Shown here: positions 17,505 to 26,633 of the stretch, piece after piece
How the letters are laid out: each line of letters opens with the position of its first letter
Numbering within the stretch: position 1 is the stretch's first letter
NCBI RefSeq assembly: GCF_036965045.1
Contig: NZ_JBALOV010000004.1
Coordinates: 113,211 to 177,210 of the forward strand
Source: Ferdinandcohnia sp036965045
GTDB lineage: Bacteria; Bacillota; Bacilli; Bacillales; Bacillaceae_L
Direction of reading: 5' to 3'
DNA length: 64,000 nucleotides
The notes under the pieces: model-generated
Database searches by the model: none
What the model saw: the letters and a program-made list of their open reading frames with translations, nothing else
Told to the model about the DNA's origin: nothing
Position numbers and translations under genes: made by a program

Positions 17505-18293
17505 TCACTTCACTTTTTGTCCCTTTTGTACTTGGAATTGGCTTGATTGGTAATTTTCCTTTAGGAATTTACGTTGTTCCCGTTCATATAGCTTATTATT
17601 TTCAACTGCATTTATATAAGAGTCGTATACGGCAAATCCGAACACAGAAGGTAAAAACATAAACCACTCTGGATCTAAAACAGCTGTGGCTTCATCTAGT
17701 TTACCTAAAAACAATAAAGATACTGCTTCTAGTGCATGAGAGAAATAGAAAAAGATGACACAACAAATGATGAGAAAGAAAGCCGAAATCGTCTTATGGT
17801 TATAGAGGTGTCCTAGGCCCGGCATAAATAATGACCAAATAATAGCCGAAACGGGATTCATTTTATCCAAATAGTTCATACCTACAGCACTCATGCTAAA
17901 AGTGTTAAAACGATGATTTTCATGGTCAGCCAGGATATACATTTTATTTAAATCAATTGTTGATCGGTAGCTGTCCCAAATTGCAAATATGTAGACAGGG
18001 ATGTACATAATAAGCCATCTCGTATCCAATATGTTCTTAGCCATATCTATGTTTCCATGAAATGAGTGAATCATTGCAAGGTTTACATTGGCATTTATGT
18101 TTACAATAACTTCCCAAAGGATTAGCAGATATCCCCGGTGATATTTGTCTAATAGCAAATGGCCAAACCCCGGAAAAGCCGCCGACCACCAGGCAATTAT
18201 ATATGGGTTCCTTAAATGAATGATTGAAGTACCAAACACGCTGACATTCGCAATATAGCGTCTTGCTGTATTGTCATTCGTATAATTTCTCAT
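17505..18293 (-). CDS. Internally duplicated membrane protein of unknown function
   Basis: 262 aa polytopic protein that I cannot name. It consists of two homologous halves of about 90 residues (about 27-117 and 142-232). Each half starts with Asn-Pro, then a helix ending PGxGHL, a hydrophobic pair of helices, a LDxxW motif, and a closing FAxxDSYxxxxxxNKxY motif. The PGxGHL element recalls TM2-like small membrane domains. Divergently transcribed from the germinant receptor operon, 160 bases apart, and followed after 6 bases by a smaller membrane gene. A sporulation or envelope role is conceivable from location only. Confidence 0.75.
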   Translation of the reverse strand: MRNYTNDNTARRYIANVSVFGTSIIHLRNPYIIAWWSAAFPGFGHLLLDKYHRGYLLILWEVIVNINANVNLAMIHSFHGNIDMAKNILDTRWLIMYIPVYIFAIWDSYRSTIDLNKMYILADHENHRFNTFSMSAVGMNYLDKMNPVSAIIWSLFMPGLGHLYNHKTISAFFLIICCVIFFYFSHALEAVSLLFLGKLDEATAVLDPEWFMFLPSVFGFAVYDSYINAVENNKLYEREQRKFLKENYQSSQFQVQKGQKVK

Positions 18294-18509
18294 GATGGAT
18301 AAGGATTTTCCACTTCCTCAAACTGTAAAGTAAACAACTGCGTGAATGGTAATCTTCCCCAATAGCAAAGGAATTATTATTAAAGTGGTTGTTTCCCATC
18401 TAGAAAATTTCTTGCAACAGCCAGAGGCAAGTGGTGAATATTTCCTAATCTGTTGTTAAATACTATTCAGAAAGATTTCGGAATTATTCGTTTGGGGCTG
18501 GGTCAAGAT

Positions 18510-20033
18510 ATGTTTTGGAAAAAGAAGGATGAGAAGCCATCCAAAAAAAGCTTTGAAACTGTGGAAAAAACAATAGAGGAAGTATTTGAAAAAGCAAAAA
18601 AATCAAGTGATTTTTCTACAATTACGCCTATTGAAAACCACGATAACCTCTTATTAAGTTATTACAAAACGTTAGTTGATAGTAAAATTCTTCAGCAATC
18701 CTTGTTACCGAGTTTTAAAGAGAATGCCACAGATATAAAAGAGCTTTCTGATTTAAAAAATATCATTCCTATAGAAGAAATTACACTAACAAAAGACGTT
18801 AAGGAAGTTGAAAAAGCCTTTCATAAAGGAGCTGTCGCGATTCATTTCACGGATCAAATGGATGAGTTCGCTCTTATTAGTATTGGCAATGCGAGATTAG
18901 GCCAACGTGAAACAAATGATACGCAAAATGAATTTAGTGTGATTGGACCAAAGATTGGATTTATTGAAGATATTGGAACAAATCTCCATATGCTTAGAGA
19001 ACATCTCGATTCTCCGGATCTTATTTTGGAAGAATTGGTTGTTGGGACAAGGACACATTCAAAGGTGGCAATTGCGTACATAGATGGAGTTACAAATCCC
19101 GAGTATGTTAATACCGCAAAACAAAGGTTACAAGCTCTTGATGTTGATGCTATTTTTGATAATTCTCAGCTCGAACAAATGATTGCTGATCATTCAAAAT
19201 CACCATTTCCTTTATTTATTACTACAGAAAGATTAGACCGAACTGTAGGAGCCCTTTTATTAGGCCAAATTGTATTGATTACAGATAAATCTTCCTATGC
19301 CTTAATCGGGCCAGTAAATCTAATGGACTTTTTTTCTAACCCAGAAGATTTTTATCTTCCATCTTTAATTGCATCCTTTTTTAAATTAATACGGATTTTA
19401 GGAATGATGTTTTCAATCTTTGCGTCTTCCTTTTATGTAGCAATATTAACCTACCATTTTGAGGTTATACCGAAGGATCTGCTTGGCCCTCTCATTAACT
19501 CAAGAGCCAATGTTCCCTTTCCTCCTTTTCTTGAAGTTTTATTTTTAGAGGTGACCATTGATCTACTCAGAGAAGCAGGAGCCCGTCTACCAACAAAAAT
19601 TGGGCAGACACTAGGAATAGTTGGGGGAATTGTAATTGGTCAGGCAACCGTTGAAGCAGCACTTACTAGTAATATTTTATTAATCATTATTGCTCTTTCA
19701 GCATTAGCTTCGTTTACGACGCCTATTTATAAAATGTCGAATGCTGTCAGGTTGTTAAGATACCCTTTCATCATACTCGCAGCCATTTGGGGAGGCTTGG
19801 GTATTTATGTAGGAGTTCTCTTTTTAATCGGACATTTGGCGCGACTAAAGTCTCTAGGAGTTCCTTATTTAATTCCGCTTTATCCCTATCGAAAAGGGTG
19901 GGCACTTGGTTCCTTCATCAGGCCTAATTTTGTAAATCTAAATAAACGACCATCGTTCTTTAGACCTTTAAGCGCCAAACGTTATACGCCAGCTTCACCA
20001 CAAGACACAGAAGATGGACTCAATTCAGAATAA
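18510..20033 (+). CDS. gerKA: Spore germination receptor subunit A (GerAA/GerKA family)
   Basis: A subunit of a nutrient germinant receptor in the spore inner membrane. A long soluble N-terminal part (to about residue 280) contains the GerA-family segments IGPKIGFIEDIGTNLHMLREHL and AYIDGVTNPEYV. It is followed by about five membrane segments and the conserved PPFLEVLFLEVTIDLLREAGARLP motif. The C-terminus has the family ending PYRKGWALGSFIRP. The open frame extends to TTG 18453, but ATG 18510 gives a protein starting MFWKKKDEK as in many homologues; neither start has a strong ribosome binding site. First gene of an A-C-B operon. The subtype symbol is approximate. Confidence 0.88.
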   Translation: MFWKKKDEKPSKKSFETVEKTIEEVFEKAKKSSDFSTITPIENHDNLLLSYYKTLVDSKILQQSLLPSFKENATDIKELSDLKNIIPIEEITLTKDVKEVEKAFHKGAVAIHFTDQMDEFALISIGNARLGQRETNDTQNEFSVIGPKIGFIEDIGTNLHMLREHLDSPDLILEELVVGTRTHSKVAIAYIDGVTNPEYVNTAKQRLQALDVDAIFDNSQLEQMIADHSKSPFPLFITTERLDRTVGALLLGQIVLITDKSSYALIGPVNLMDFFSNPEDFYLPSLIASFFKLIRILGMMFSIFASSFYVAILTYHFEVIPKDLLGPLINSRANVPFPPFLEVLFLEVTIDLLREAGARLPTKIGQTLGIVGGIVIGQATVEAALTSNILLIIIALSALASFTTPIYKMSNAVRLLRYPFIILAAIWGGLGIYVGVLFLIGHLARLKSLGVPYLIPLYPYRKGWALGSFIRPNFVNLNKRPSFFRPLSAKRYTPASPQDTEDGLNSE

Positions 20034-20063
20034 AAATTTGGATTCTAGGAGAGCGGAAATGAT

Positions 20064-21152
20064 ATGGGTATATGGAGAAAGAGTCTAATCGTTGTCATTG
20101 TTTTTGTTTGTATCCTAAGCCTTGTAGGCTGTTCAAGAACTAAGATTGTCGATAAATTGAGCATTATTCATGTTTTTGGATTTGATATAGATGATAACGG
20201 GAAAATAATTGGAACTGCCTTGTTCCCAGAGTATACCAAGAGCAAAGGAAGCGATAAGAGTCAATATTTGGAACAGAAAACAGATGCAGTTGCACTATTA
20301 AGATCCCAAATGTCAACACACACGGACACCCCTGTTGCGTTATCCAAAATAAGGGTTTTAGTATTCGGCGAAGAATTTGCAAAAGCTGGTATAAGCGATG
20401 TAGTAGAACGACTTCTTTTGACACCACAAATCGCGACCAATATACAGATCGCCGTTTCTACTAACAGTGCCAAGGAAACTCTAACTACTTTAAAAAAAGG
20501 GGACCTGACGCTAGCTGACAAAATCAAGCAAAATATGATAGGACAACAAATTCCAAGGATGAATCTGCATGTTTTCTTAAACCACTTCTATGGGGAAGGA
20601 ATGGATCCGTATGTGCCGATGCTGAACATTGACGAAAACGATAAGATACAGGTCGAACGAGTTGGTATTTTTAAAGATGATAAGCTCAAACTTCACTTGA
20701 ATGAAAAAGAAACCTTTATTTTCTCAATTTTAGAGGATTATCGAACACAGGCTATTTATGAAATTCCACTCGATAACAATAATCGGAAAGATGTCATTCT
20801 GATTCAAGGGTTTCGAAATAAAGCGAAGTGGGATTGGGTAAAAACTGAACAGCAATTAAATCTTTCTTTAAGACTTATCTGGACGATTACCCATCATCCC
20901 GACCGTTTTAACCTGGAAAATCCGCAAGATCTTGAGAATATAAAAAAAATGATTAAAGAAAATGTATTGAAAGATATCGAAGAACTATTAAATACGTTCA
21001 AAGAAAATGGTGTTGATCCACTCGGAATTGGAAATATTGTTCGTTCCCAGGATCGAAATTGGGATAAAACATCCTTCTATGAACAATACCCTACTCTACC
21101 CATAAATGTTGATTTAAAGTTAAAAATCATTCATTCCGGCCTTCAAGGCTAG
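20064..21152 (+). CDS. gerKC: Spore germination receptor lipoprotein subunit C (GerAC/GerKC family)
   Basis: Lipoprotein subunit of the germinant receptor: signal peptide with lipobox LVGC, lipidated Cys23. The mature part is a soluble alpha/beta protein of the Ger(x)C family. The C-terminal domain is recognisable by ENVLKDIEELLNTFKENGVDPLGIG, followed by the DLKLKIIHSG ending. 362 aa, typical length. It begins 30 bases after the A subunit gene, behind AGGAGAG. Known GerAC-type subunits need diacylglyceryl modification for receptor function. Confidence 0.9.
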   Translation: MGIWRKSLIVVIVFVCILSLVGCSRTKIVDKLSIIHVFGFDIDDNGKIIGTALFPEYTKSKGSDKSQYLEQKTDAVALLRSQMSTHTDTPVALSKIRVLVFGEEFAKAGISDVVERLLLTPQIATNIQIAVSTNSAKETLTTLKKGDLTLADKIKQNMIGQQIPRMNLHVFLNHFYGEGMDPYVPMLNIDENDKIQVERVGIFKDDKLKLHLNEKETFIFSILEDYRTQAIYEIPLDNNNRKDVILIQGFRNKAKWDWVKTEQQLNLSLRLIWTITHHPDRFNLENPQDLENIKKMIKENVLKDIEELLNTFKENGVDPLGIGNIVRSQDRNWDKTSFYEQYPTLPINVDLKLKIIHSGLQG

Positions 21153-21172
21153 CTAGACTAGGATGGTCCATT

Positions 21173-22273
21173 ATGAACAGTCAAATTAATGAAAATAAAC
21201 AAGTATCTCCCTTTTTCCTGTTTTTTTTAATTCATGGCTCTCAAACCGGGATTGCCATATTAAGATTTCAAGGAGAAGTAAGTAAGGGCGCTGAAAACGA
21301 AGCGTGGATGTCGATACTAGCTTTCGGTTTAAGCTTACATCTTTTGTTTTTAATGATGCTATATATCGTGAGACAGTCTAGCGCAGGTGATATTCTTTCC
21401 TTTCATCAGGACTTATTAGGTAAAAAACTAGGAGGAGCATTAAATCTATTATTAGCATGCTATTTTTCTCTGGCCGGAATAGCGGTTGTTTATGGGTATA
21501 TTGATGCGCTTCAAGTCTGGGTTTTCGATGGAATTGCGAGCTGGGAGTATGCACTCCTTCTTTGTTGCCTTATTTTTTATCTGGTCTCAGGGGGATTTCG
21601 AGTGATAACAGGAATTACATTTTGGGGTGTCGTGATTCCAGCTTTCTTGCTAACTTCCTTTTTTTCTATAGTTAGCTTTTTGGAGGTTTCATACCTTCTA
21701 CCACTTTTCAATCATAGTTTAAAAGACCATTTTATCTCAGCTAAAGCAGCTGTCCCATTATTTTTAGGATTTGAAACAGTTCTTGTTTATTTACCTTTCA
21801 TCAAAAACGGAAAAAAGGCAGGCAAATGGGGGCATTTGGCTTTATTGTTAACAACAATCCTGTATACGGCAGTTGCTATTATCTCTTTTATGTTCTTTAT
21901 ACAAGGAAAGTTACACCACTTAACATGGCCAACCTTAACCATGATTAAAATCATACAGTTTCCGTTTTTGGAACGCTTTGAGTTTATCTTTATATTCACC
22001 TGGCTCTTAGTCATCATGCCCGTAATTTGTTTATATCTCTGGTCAGCTGTTCGATCTATTAAATTTACTCTACCAAAGATAAAACCAACTTATATTTTGT
22101 TCTTATTATTAGCTGGTTATATCTTTGTAAATGGCGTACTCACTGACATCTATTACACACATCAAATACAAAGAATTGTCAATATAAGTAGTGTCTTTTT
22201 CTTGTTTGTCTATATTCCGTTGCTCTTTCTGATTAGTTTGGTCAGGAGTAAACTAAAAAAAATGTCAAAGTAA
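21173..22273 (+). CDS. gerKB: Spore germination receptor permease subunit B (GerAB/GerKB family)
   Basis: Integral membrane subunit of the germinant receptor, belonging to the APC amino-acid transporter superfamily; homologues bind the amino-acid germinant. About ten membrane helices in 366 aa, with the family N-terminus (ISPFFLFFLIHGSQTGIAIL-like) and a Gly-rich first helix. Starts 20 bases after the C subunit. The operon order A-C-B occurs in several Bacillus receptor loci. Expression in the forespore (sigma G) is expected from family knowledge; no promoter was identified with confidence. Confidence 0.88.
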   Translation: MNSQINENKQVSPFFLFFLIHGSQTGIAILRFQGEVSKGAENEAWMSILAFGLSLHLLFLMMLYIVRQSSAGDILSFHQDLLGKKLGGALNLLLACYFSLAGIAVVYGYIDALQVWVFDGIASWEYALLLCCLIFYLVSGGFRVITGITFWGVVIPAFLLTSFFSIVSFLEVSYLLPLFNHSLKDHFISAKAAVPLFLGFETVLVYLPFIKNGKKAGKWGHLALLLTTILYTAVAIISFMFFIQGKLHHLTWPTLTMIKIIQFPFLERFEFIFIFTWLLVIMPVICLYLWSAVRSIKFTLPKIKPTYILFLLLAGYIFVNGVLTDIYYTHQIQRIVNISSVFFLFVYIPLLFLISLVRSKLKKMSK

Positions 22274-22368
22274 TCGTCAATCTTTTTTTCAAAAATCAGG
22301 TAATATCCTTCTAAAAAACACGATATAATGAAGTCGGAGTCAAAAGTTTGGTTGGAGGGAGAGTTTAT

Positions 22369-22983
22369 ATGCTAAAAAAATTTGCTGCAGATGCATTAGG
22401 TTTATCTGACATTGGAAAAATTATCGGCCCTGAGGACTATGACAAAACAGACGCAGATGATTACATCCGTCATGAGGATAATGAGAAGATTTACTTTTTA
22501 ATTAAAACGAAGGCTGATGAGTATTGTTTCACAAACATTGCGTTCATCCATGTTGATGGTGCCAATGCCGTTTCGTTAAAAAGAGTATTAAAACGCTATC
22601 CGTATTCACAGCATAAAATCACGAACGTATTTCTTGAGACGGCAGGTAGAGTCGACTTAGATATCGAAATTAAATTCAATCTCGGTAACCAAGCCTTTAG
22701 TATAGATGTAGATAAAAGACAACTTGAAAAATTAAATGATTTATACAAGGCACTCGTATATATATCCGAGGTCATCCATGAAAATAGCATTATGTACGAT
22801 ATGGCTGTCACAAGCTTAGATAAAGCGGTAGCTGTCTTGCATAATTCTAGAACCTCCGATGTAGGTCTTGCCGAGGAATACAAGCACTTGACAGAATACG
22901 GCTTCTCCTGGCTGTCCTCCGCACGCGATCAATATCACCAAAAAGACTACGGTGAAGTATTCGAAAAGTATATAAATAACTAA
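22369..22983 (+). CDS. yvbH: PH-domain protein, YvbH family
   Basis: Soluble protein of about 204 aa with an N-terminal bacterial pleckstrin-homology domain (residues about 1-125, pattern YFLIKTKADEYCFTNIAFIHVDG) and a helical C-terminal extension as in Bacillus subtilis YvbH. Start ATG 22369 is taken because GGAGGG stands 8 bases upstream; an earlier in-frame start at 22348 would place that site inside the gene. The function of the family is not established. Followed by a clear terminator; monocistronic. Confidence 0.8.
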   Translation: MLKKFAADALGLSDIGKIIGPEDYDKTDADDYIRHEDNEKIYFLIKTKADEYCFTNIAFIHVDGANAVSLKRVLKRYPYSQHKITNVFLETAGRVDLDIEIKFNLGNQAFSIDVDKRQLEKLNDLYKALVYISEVIHENSIMYDMAVTSLDKAVAVLHNSRTSDVGLAEEYKHLTEYGFSWLSSARDQYHQKDYGEVFEKYINN

Positions 22984-23000
22984 TAAATAGAATTCATTGG

Positions 23001-23042
23001 ACGGCATCCGAAAAGGTAAGTTGAATTGGATGCCGTTTTTCA
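23001..23042 (+). terminator. Terminator after yvbH-like gene
   Basis: Nine-bp stem ACGGCATCC / GGATGCCGT, 18-base loop, then a run of T. 17 bases after the stop codon. Confidence 0.85.
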
Positions 23043-23080
23043 ATTAGACCGATTCCTTTTTACCTGTTTCATCCAAAGCT

Positions 23081-23617
23081 TTATTTGGTGTAACGGTTCG
23101 CATAGCATGAAGCCACAAATGCATTTGGTTTTATTTTTGGTTCAACACCAATGGCTTCCATTCGTGTGACCATTTCATTCACAAATTCACGTGTTTTGTT
23201 CCTCTTCCCTGCCCCGATATCGATATGCCCCTCCATTGTGAATGAAGCACCATCGTAAATATGTGGAAGCACAATATCAATAAGTTGATTTTTCCTATCC
23301 TCTGTAAATAACGAAACAACTTCCTCCGATAATGATATTTCATAGGAAATTCGCTCATGCAAATGTTCCATTCTTCTCGGAACAATCACTTTTCGAATAC
23401 AGGCCCACACACCTTTTCCTTCATTAAGTATCACAACACCTGTTATAAAAGTGGTTTGCCGAGGATGCACTTGAGAATCTGTACCAATGATGAGCCTAAA
23501 TTTCCCACTAGGCTCTGATTGCATGAATTTTGCTATATGTTCAAAAACCCGCTCAAATGACATCCTCTTTTCCATCAGATTTTTAAATAAGAAGTGATTG
23601 TTTGAATTGTTTTTCAT
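23081..23617 (-). CDS. ykuK: RNase H-like fold protein, YkuK family
   Basis: Protein of 178 aa matching the Bacillus YkuK family (ribonuclease H-like fold). Characteristic segments are IIGTDSQVHPRQTTFITGVVIL near residue 43-64 (first acidic residue of the fold in GTDSQ), HERISYEISLSEEV, and HIDIGAGKRNKTREFVNEM. The C-terminus ends in NAFVASCYANRYTK. Start uncertain: ATG 23617 has no good ribosome binding site, and in-frame ATG codons at 23575 and 23563 are alternatives. Biochemical role unknown; the nuclease assignment is by fold only. Confidence 0.82.
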   Translation of the reverse strand: MKNNSNNHFLFKNLMEKRMSFERVFEHIAKFMQSEPSGKFRLIIGTDSQVHPRQTTFITGVVILNEGKGVWACIRKVIVPRRMEHLHERISYEISLSEEVVSLFTEDRKNQLIDIVLPHIYDGASFTMEGHIDIGAGKRNKTREFVNEMVTRMEAIGVEPKIKPNAFVASCYANRYTK

Positions 23618-23836
23618 AAATTCAGATCACAACTTTCCCGGTCTTTAACTGACCTGCTTTTATACATTTTATGAGCGTAATTCAGATAATGTGTGATAAA
23701 TGGTGAATTGGTACAAAAATCGGATAACCATCACGAAGAATAAGTCATTATACCTAGTTCTTTATTACCTATTTTTACCTCCCATCGGATTGTATAATAT
23801 TACCATAAACCTAAATTGGAGCGTGCATGTTTAGCC

Positions 23837-24601
23837 ATGAAATATCAATCCATTGACCCATTTGATACTATTCTGTCAGAAGCCATAACGAACCCGATGA
23901 AACGCTATCACTTTTATAAAGCCTTTATGGATTTAGAAATTGTCGCGATAGGCACTGTATCTTCAGATAAAAATACATCAGAGCCCATTCTCCATTTAAA
24001 ACATATCGAAATGAATAATGAGCTTGTGCTGCCTGTGTACTCCAGTATCGAGAAATTCAACCAAATTTATAAAGGTAAATACAAATATATAAAAATATCA
24101 ACACGAAAGCTGTTACAGCTAGTTGAACCTGATACACCCTGGGTGCTGAATCCTGGTTTTGATATCAGTAAAAAGATCATCAAAGAGGAATTAGAAACAT
24201 TACGTGACGGAAGAATTCTTCATTACTTTTTTGAGGAGTTAGACCTAAAAGAAAAACAACATGTCCTAACAAACCAGATGACAGAGATCAATCAATCCGA
24301 CCTTGAGGTTATTTCTAGCAAACTTAAAAACTTCCCTGCTATTGAAAATGCTTATTTTACACATGTTTATAATCCAGCAAAATCAACGCAACCGATCCCA
24401 GTGATTGGACTTTCCGTAGATCAAGAAGCTACGGAGGAACTTTTATCAAAGGTATTTAAAGCAGTGAATGAAAATACAAAGCAACGAATTGAAATTCTTA
24501 TCCTGGTTGATAATCTTCCCCTAACCAATTCAATTATTAACGGGACTGAGCCCTTCTATAGTCGAACATCGATAGACGATCTGAAATCCATGTTCCGCTA
24601 G
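23837..24601 (+). CDS. SseB-family protein
   Basis: About 254 aa with the two-part SseB layout: N-terminal domain (residues about 10-130, including the short VLNPGFDISKKI motif typical for SseB) and a C-terminal SseB_C domain of about 100 residues (ALENAYFTHVYNP-like, then ILILVDNLPL). SseB was named for serine sensitivity in E. coli; in many genomes such genes accompany secretion-associated or toxin loci. Here the stop codon is 23 bases before a WXG/LXG-type toxin gene, so the two probably share a transcript. Start ATG 23837 chosen over TTG 23816; neither has an ideal binding site. Confidence 0.72.
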   Translation: MKYQSIDPFDTILSEAITNPMKRYHFYKAFMDLEIVAIGTVSSDKNTSEPILHLKHIEMNNELVLPVYSSIEKFNQIYKGKYKYIKISTRKLLQLVEPDTPWVLNPGFDISKKIIKEELETLRDGRILHYFFEELDLKEKQHVLTNQMTEINQSDLEVISSKLKNFPAIENAYFTHVYNPAKSTQPIPVIGLSVDQEATEELLSKVFKAVNENTKQRIEILILVDNLPLTNSIINGTEPFYSRTSIDDLKSMFR

Positions 24602-24624
24602 AATTCACGAAAGGAGGCAACAAA

Positions 24625-25953
24625 ATGGCTCAAATAGACATTAAAATGAATAATGTCCGATCTTCAAATAGCCGGTTAAAAGGAATCACTTCTGATTTGA
24701 CGGATACACAAAGCCGAATATCGGGTCTACGTCATTCGATTGACAGTCGAATCACGAGTAGGCAAGGCATTGGTGCAAACTTAAGCAGCATGGCTTCTTC
24801 CATCCACGATTTAGAAAAACGTCTCAATCGACTACATAGTTTCGTAGATAATAGTGTAACTCAGTACGAACAAGCGGATAAACGAGTAAACTCCAATTCC
24901 AAAAAATTAACCGAACCACCTAAAAAATCATTTTGGGAGTCGGTTGGAAATTTCTTTGGTGTCGTGGGTGACTCTATTAAAGGATTTGCAACTGGGCTGT
25001 GGGATGTCGGCGTAGCTACGGTTGAAGGGATTTGGAACATCATCACTCATCCGGTTGAAACCTGGAATGGTCTTGTGCATGTTGTAACACACCCTGTCGA
25101 AACCGCAAAAGGAATATGGGATGCAATCAAAACATCATGGAATGATGATGTTATCAATGGAGATGCTGAAAGCCGAGGAAATTGGTTTGGTCGTGCTTTT
25201 GGAGAAATCGCCCTAGCAGTTGTAGGTACAAAAGGTGTCGATAAAGCGGTAAAATTAGTTAAAGGGACAAAAGCTGTCGAGGAGGCTGGTGGAGTTAGAG
25301 TTGTAGATAATATTGTGAACCAAAAAACTAGTGATTCGATAAAAACTGTACTTGATGAAAATGGATATACCCCAGATACTTTTGTTAAATTACTTGATCC
25401 TGATAGGACATTAACTCCTGCTGAAATGAATGCAGTTAAATCGATTAGGGACCAAATCGGGATTCCACCAAGTGGTACCTCGATGGCAAAAGTAATTCCG
25501 CAATCCGATATTTACAAATACTTATATAACCAATATGGCGGTGTTCGAGGTTTTACTGCCGTTGGAGAACACTCTTCAAATCTTAAAACATTGAGGGATA
25601 ATTACGAAGGAGCAAGACTAGATTATAATGATTCAGCTTTTAAACTAACTCATGGTGTTGACGGAATATCTAAATCTCCTGGGGCTCCGGATAAATTTTT
25701 CGGTGTTATTGAGTATCGATTAGATGATCCAAAACAACTTTCAATACCAGACTGGGCCCCTAAACCTGACAGCTACCCGTATACAGGTAGAGGTTTTACT
25801 GGAAGTAAGGAAGTGATTTTACCAGAATATTATCAGGATACACGTAGTTTCACAAATGGAGATATATTAAAAGTTATTGATGGTAACACTGGTGATACAG
25901 CTTTAACATTTATCTATGATGTAAAATTAAAACAATGGATATCAGTTGATTGA
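24625..25953 (+). CDS. Polymorphic toxin with WXG/LXG-like N-terminus (type VII secretion candidate)
   Basis: 442 aa in modules. Residues 1-100 are two helices without a signal peptide, as in WXG100/LXG effectors of the type VII (Esx/Yuk) system. Residues 105-210 are a pretoxin-like region with membrane-active helices and the repeated HPVETxxG motif. Residues of about 225-442 are a distinct C-terminal domain with motifs ARLDY, YPYTGRGFTGS and LPEYY and a closing TALTFIYD. I recognise this as the kind of domain attached to polymorphic toxins but cannot name its activity. Start ATG 24625 follows AAAGGAGG. An SseB-like gene precedes it, and two paralogous small genes, the presumed immunity genes, follow at 11 bases and beyond. 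Confidence 0.75.
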   Translation: MAQIDIKMNNVRSSNSRLKGITSDLTDTQSRISGLRHSIDSRITSRQGIGANLSSMASSIHDLEKRLNRLHSFVDNSVTQYEQADKRVNSNSKKLTEPPKKSFWESVGNFFGVVGDSIKGFATGLWDVGVATVEGIWNIITHPVETWNGLVHVVTHPVETAKGIWDAIKTSWNDDVINGDAESRGNWFGRAFGEIALAVVGTKGVDKAVKLVKGTKAVEEAGGVRVVDNIVNQKTSDSIKTVLDENGYTPDTFVKLLDPDRTLTPAEMNAVKSIRDQIGIPPSGTSMAKVIPQSDIYKYLYNQYGGVRGFTAVGEHSSNLKTLRDNYEGARLDYNDSAFKLTHGVDGISKSPGAPDKFFGVIEYRLDDPKQLSIPDWAPKPDSYPYTGRGFTGSKEVILPEYYQDTRSFTNGDILKVIDGNTGDTALTFIYDVKLKQWISVD

Positions 25954-25964
25954 GGTGAAAGACG

Positions 25965-26438
25965 ATGAGTGAATATTGTATTTACAAAAACAAAGTTTAT
26001 GAGGTTGTAATAAACGGTGATCAATTAAACTTAACGAGTTACGATGTAAACGACAAACTAACGAATGGATTTAAGGAGTACGTAGACGTCTTAGGAAGGC
26101 CACATAAGGACATTTTTGAAAAAGACCTTGCAATCTCAGATGTGGATTTAGTTTTCCGTAAAAAAATAAACGCAATTTATAAAGGAAAGGAATTTGAAAC
26201 CTACGGAATTAACACTAGTACATTAGAAAACAATTACATTCTATTATTTAGCATGGATTATGATGATGTAAATGACTATGGATTTACAAAACACGAGCAA
26301 TTTGTATATCAAAAAGAGGTTGCACTTGATGACATCGAAGCATTAGTTGAAATTAAAAAGCCTATCTTAAAGTGGAAAGATCAGCCGGAATCAAGGAAAA
26401 CCATTCCAACCAACAAGATTTTAGAATATTTAAGTTAA
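25965..26438 (+). CDS. Putative immunity protein 1 (paralogue of the next gene)
   Basis: 157 aa, soluble and acidic, no known family recognised. It starts 11 bases after the toxin gene behind GAGGTGA, the usual place for an immunity gene. The N-terminal half (SEYCIYKNKVYEVV...) is only moderately similar to its downstream paralogue, while the last 60 codons are almost identical. Function as antitoxin is inferred from position and duplication only. Confidence 0.65.
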   Translation: MSEYCIYKNKVYEVVINGDQLNLTSYDVNDKLTNGFKEYVDVLGRPHKDIFEKDLAISDVDLVFRKKINAIYKGKEFETYGINTSTLENNYILLFSMDYDDVNDYGFTKHEQFVYQKEVALDDIEALVEIKKPILKWKDQPESRKTIPTNKILEYLS

Positions 26439-26442
26439 CTAT
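26259..26442 (+). repeat. Direct repeat, copy 1 (3' part of immunity gene 1)
   Basis: 184 bases that recur 657 bases downstream (26916-27099) with only two mismatches seen by eye, including the stop codon and four bases after it. The upstream parts of the two genes are far less similar. Confidence 0.9.
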
Positions 26443-26448
26443 TAAAAG

Positions 26449-26483
26449 TTGCCTAACCCGAATCTACTGGTTGGGCAATTTTT
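26449..26483 (+). terminator. Terminator after first immunity-like gene
   Basis: TTGCCTAACC / GGTTGGGCAA stem (one G-U pair), 10-base loop, then TTTTT. It separates the toxin unit from the second paralogue, which presumably has its own promoter. Confidence 0.8.
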
Positions 26484-26633
26484 AAATCCAAATTGCTACG
26501 AACGTTTAAGAACTGACATTAGAGGATTAAACAAACTTAATAATCTATCAAAAGAGAACAAGTAAGAATCAGTAAATTATTACTTCCCTTCCCTTATAGT
26601 TCCATTAAACTTTTAATATTGAGGCGATAAGTT

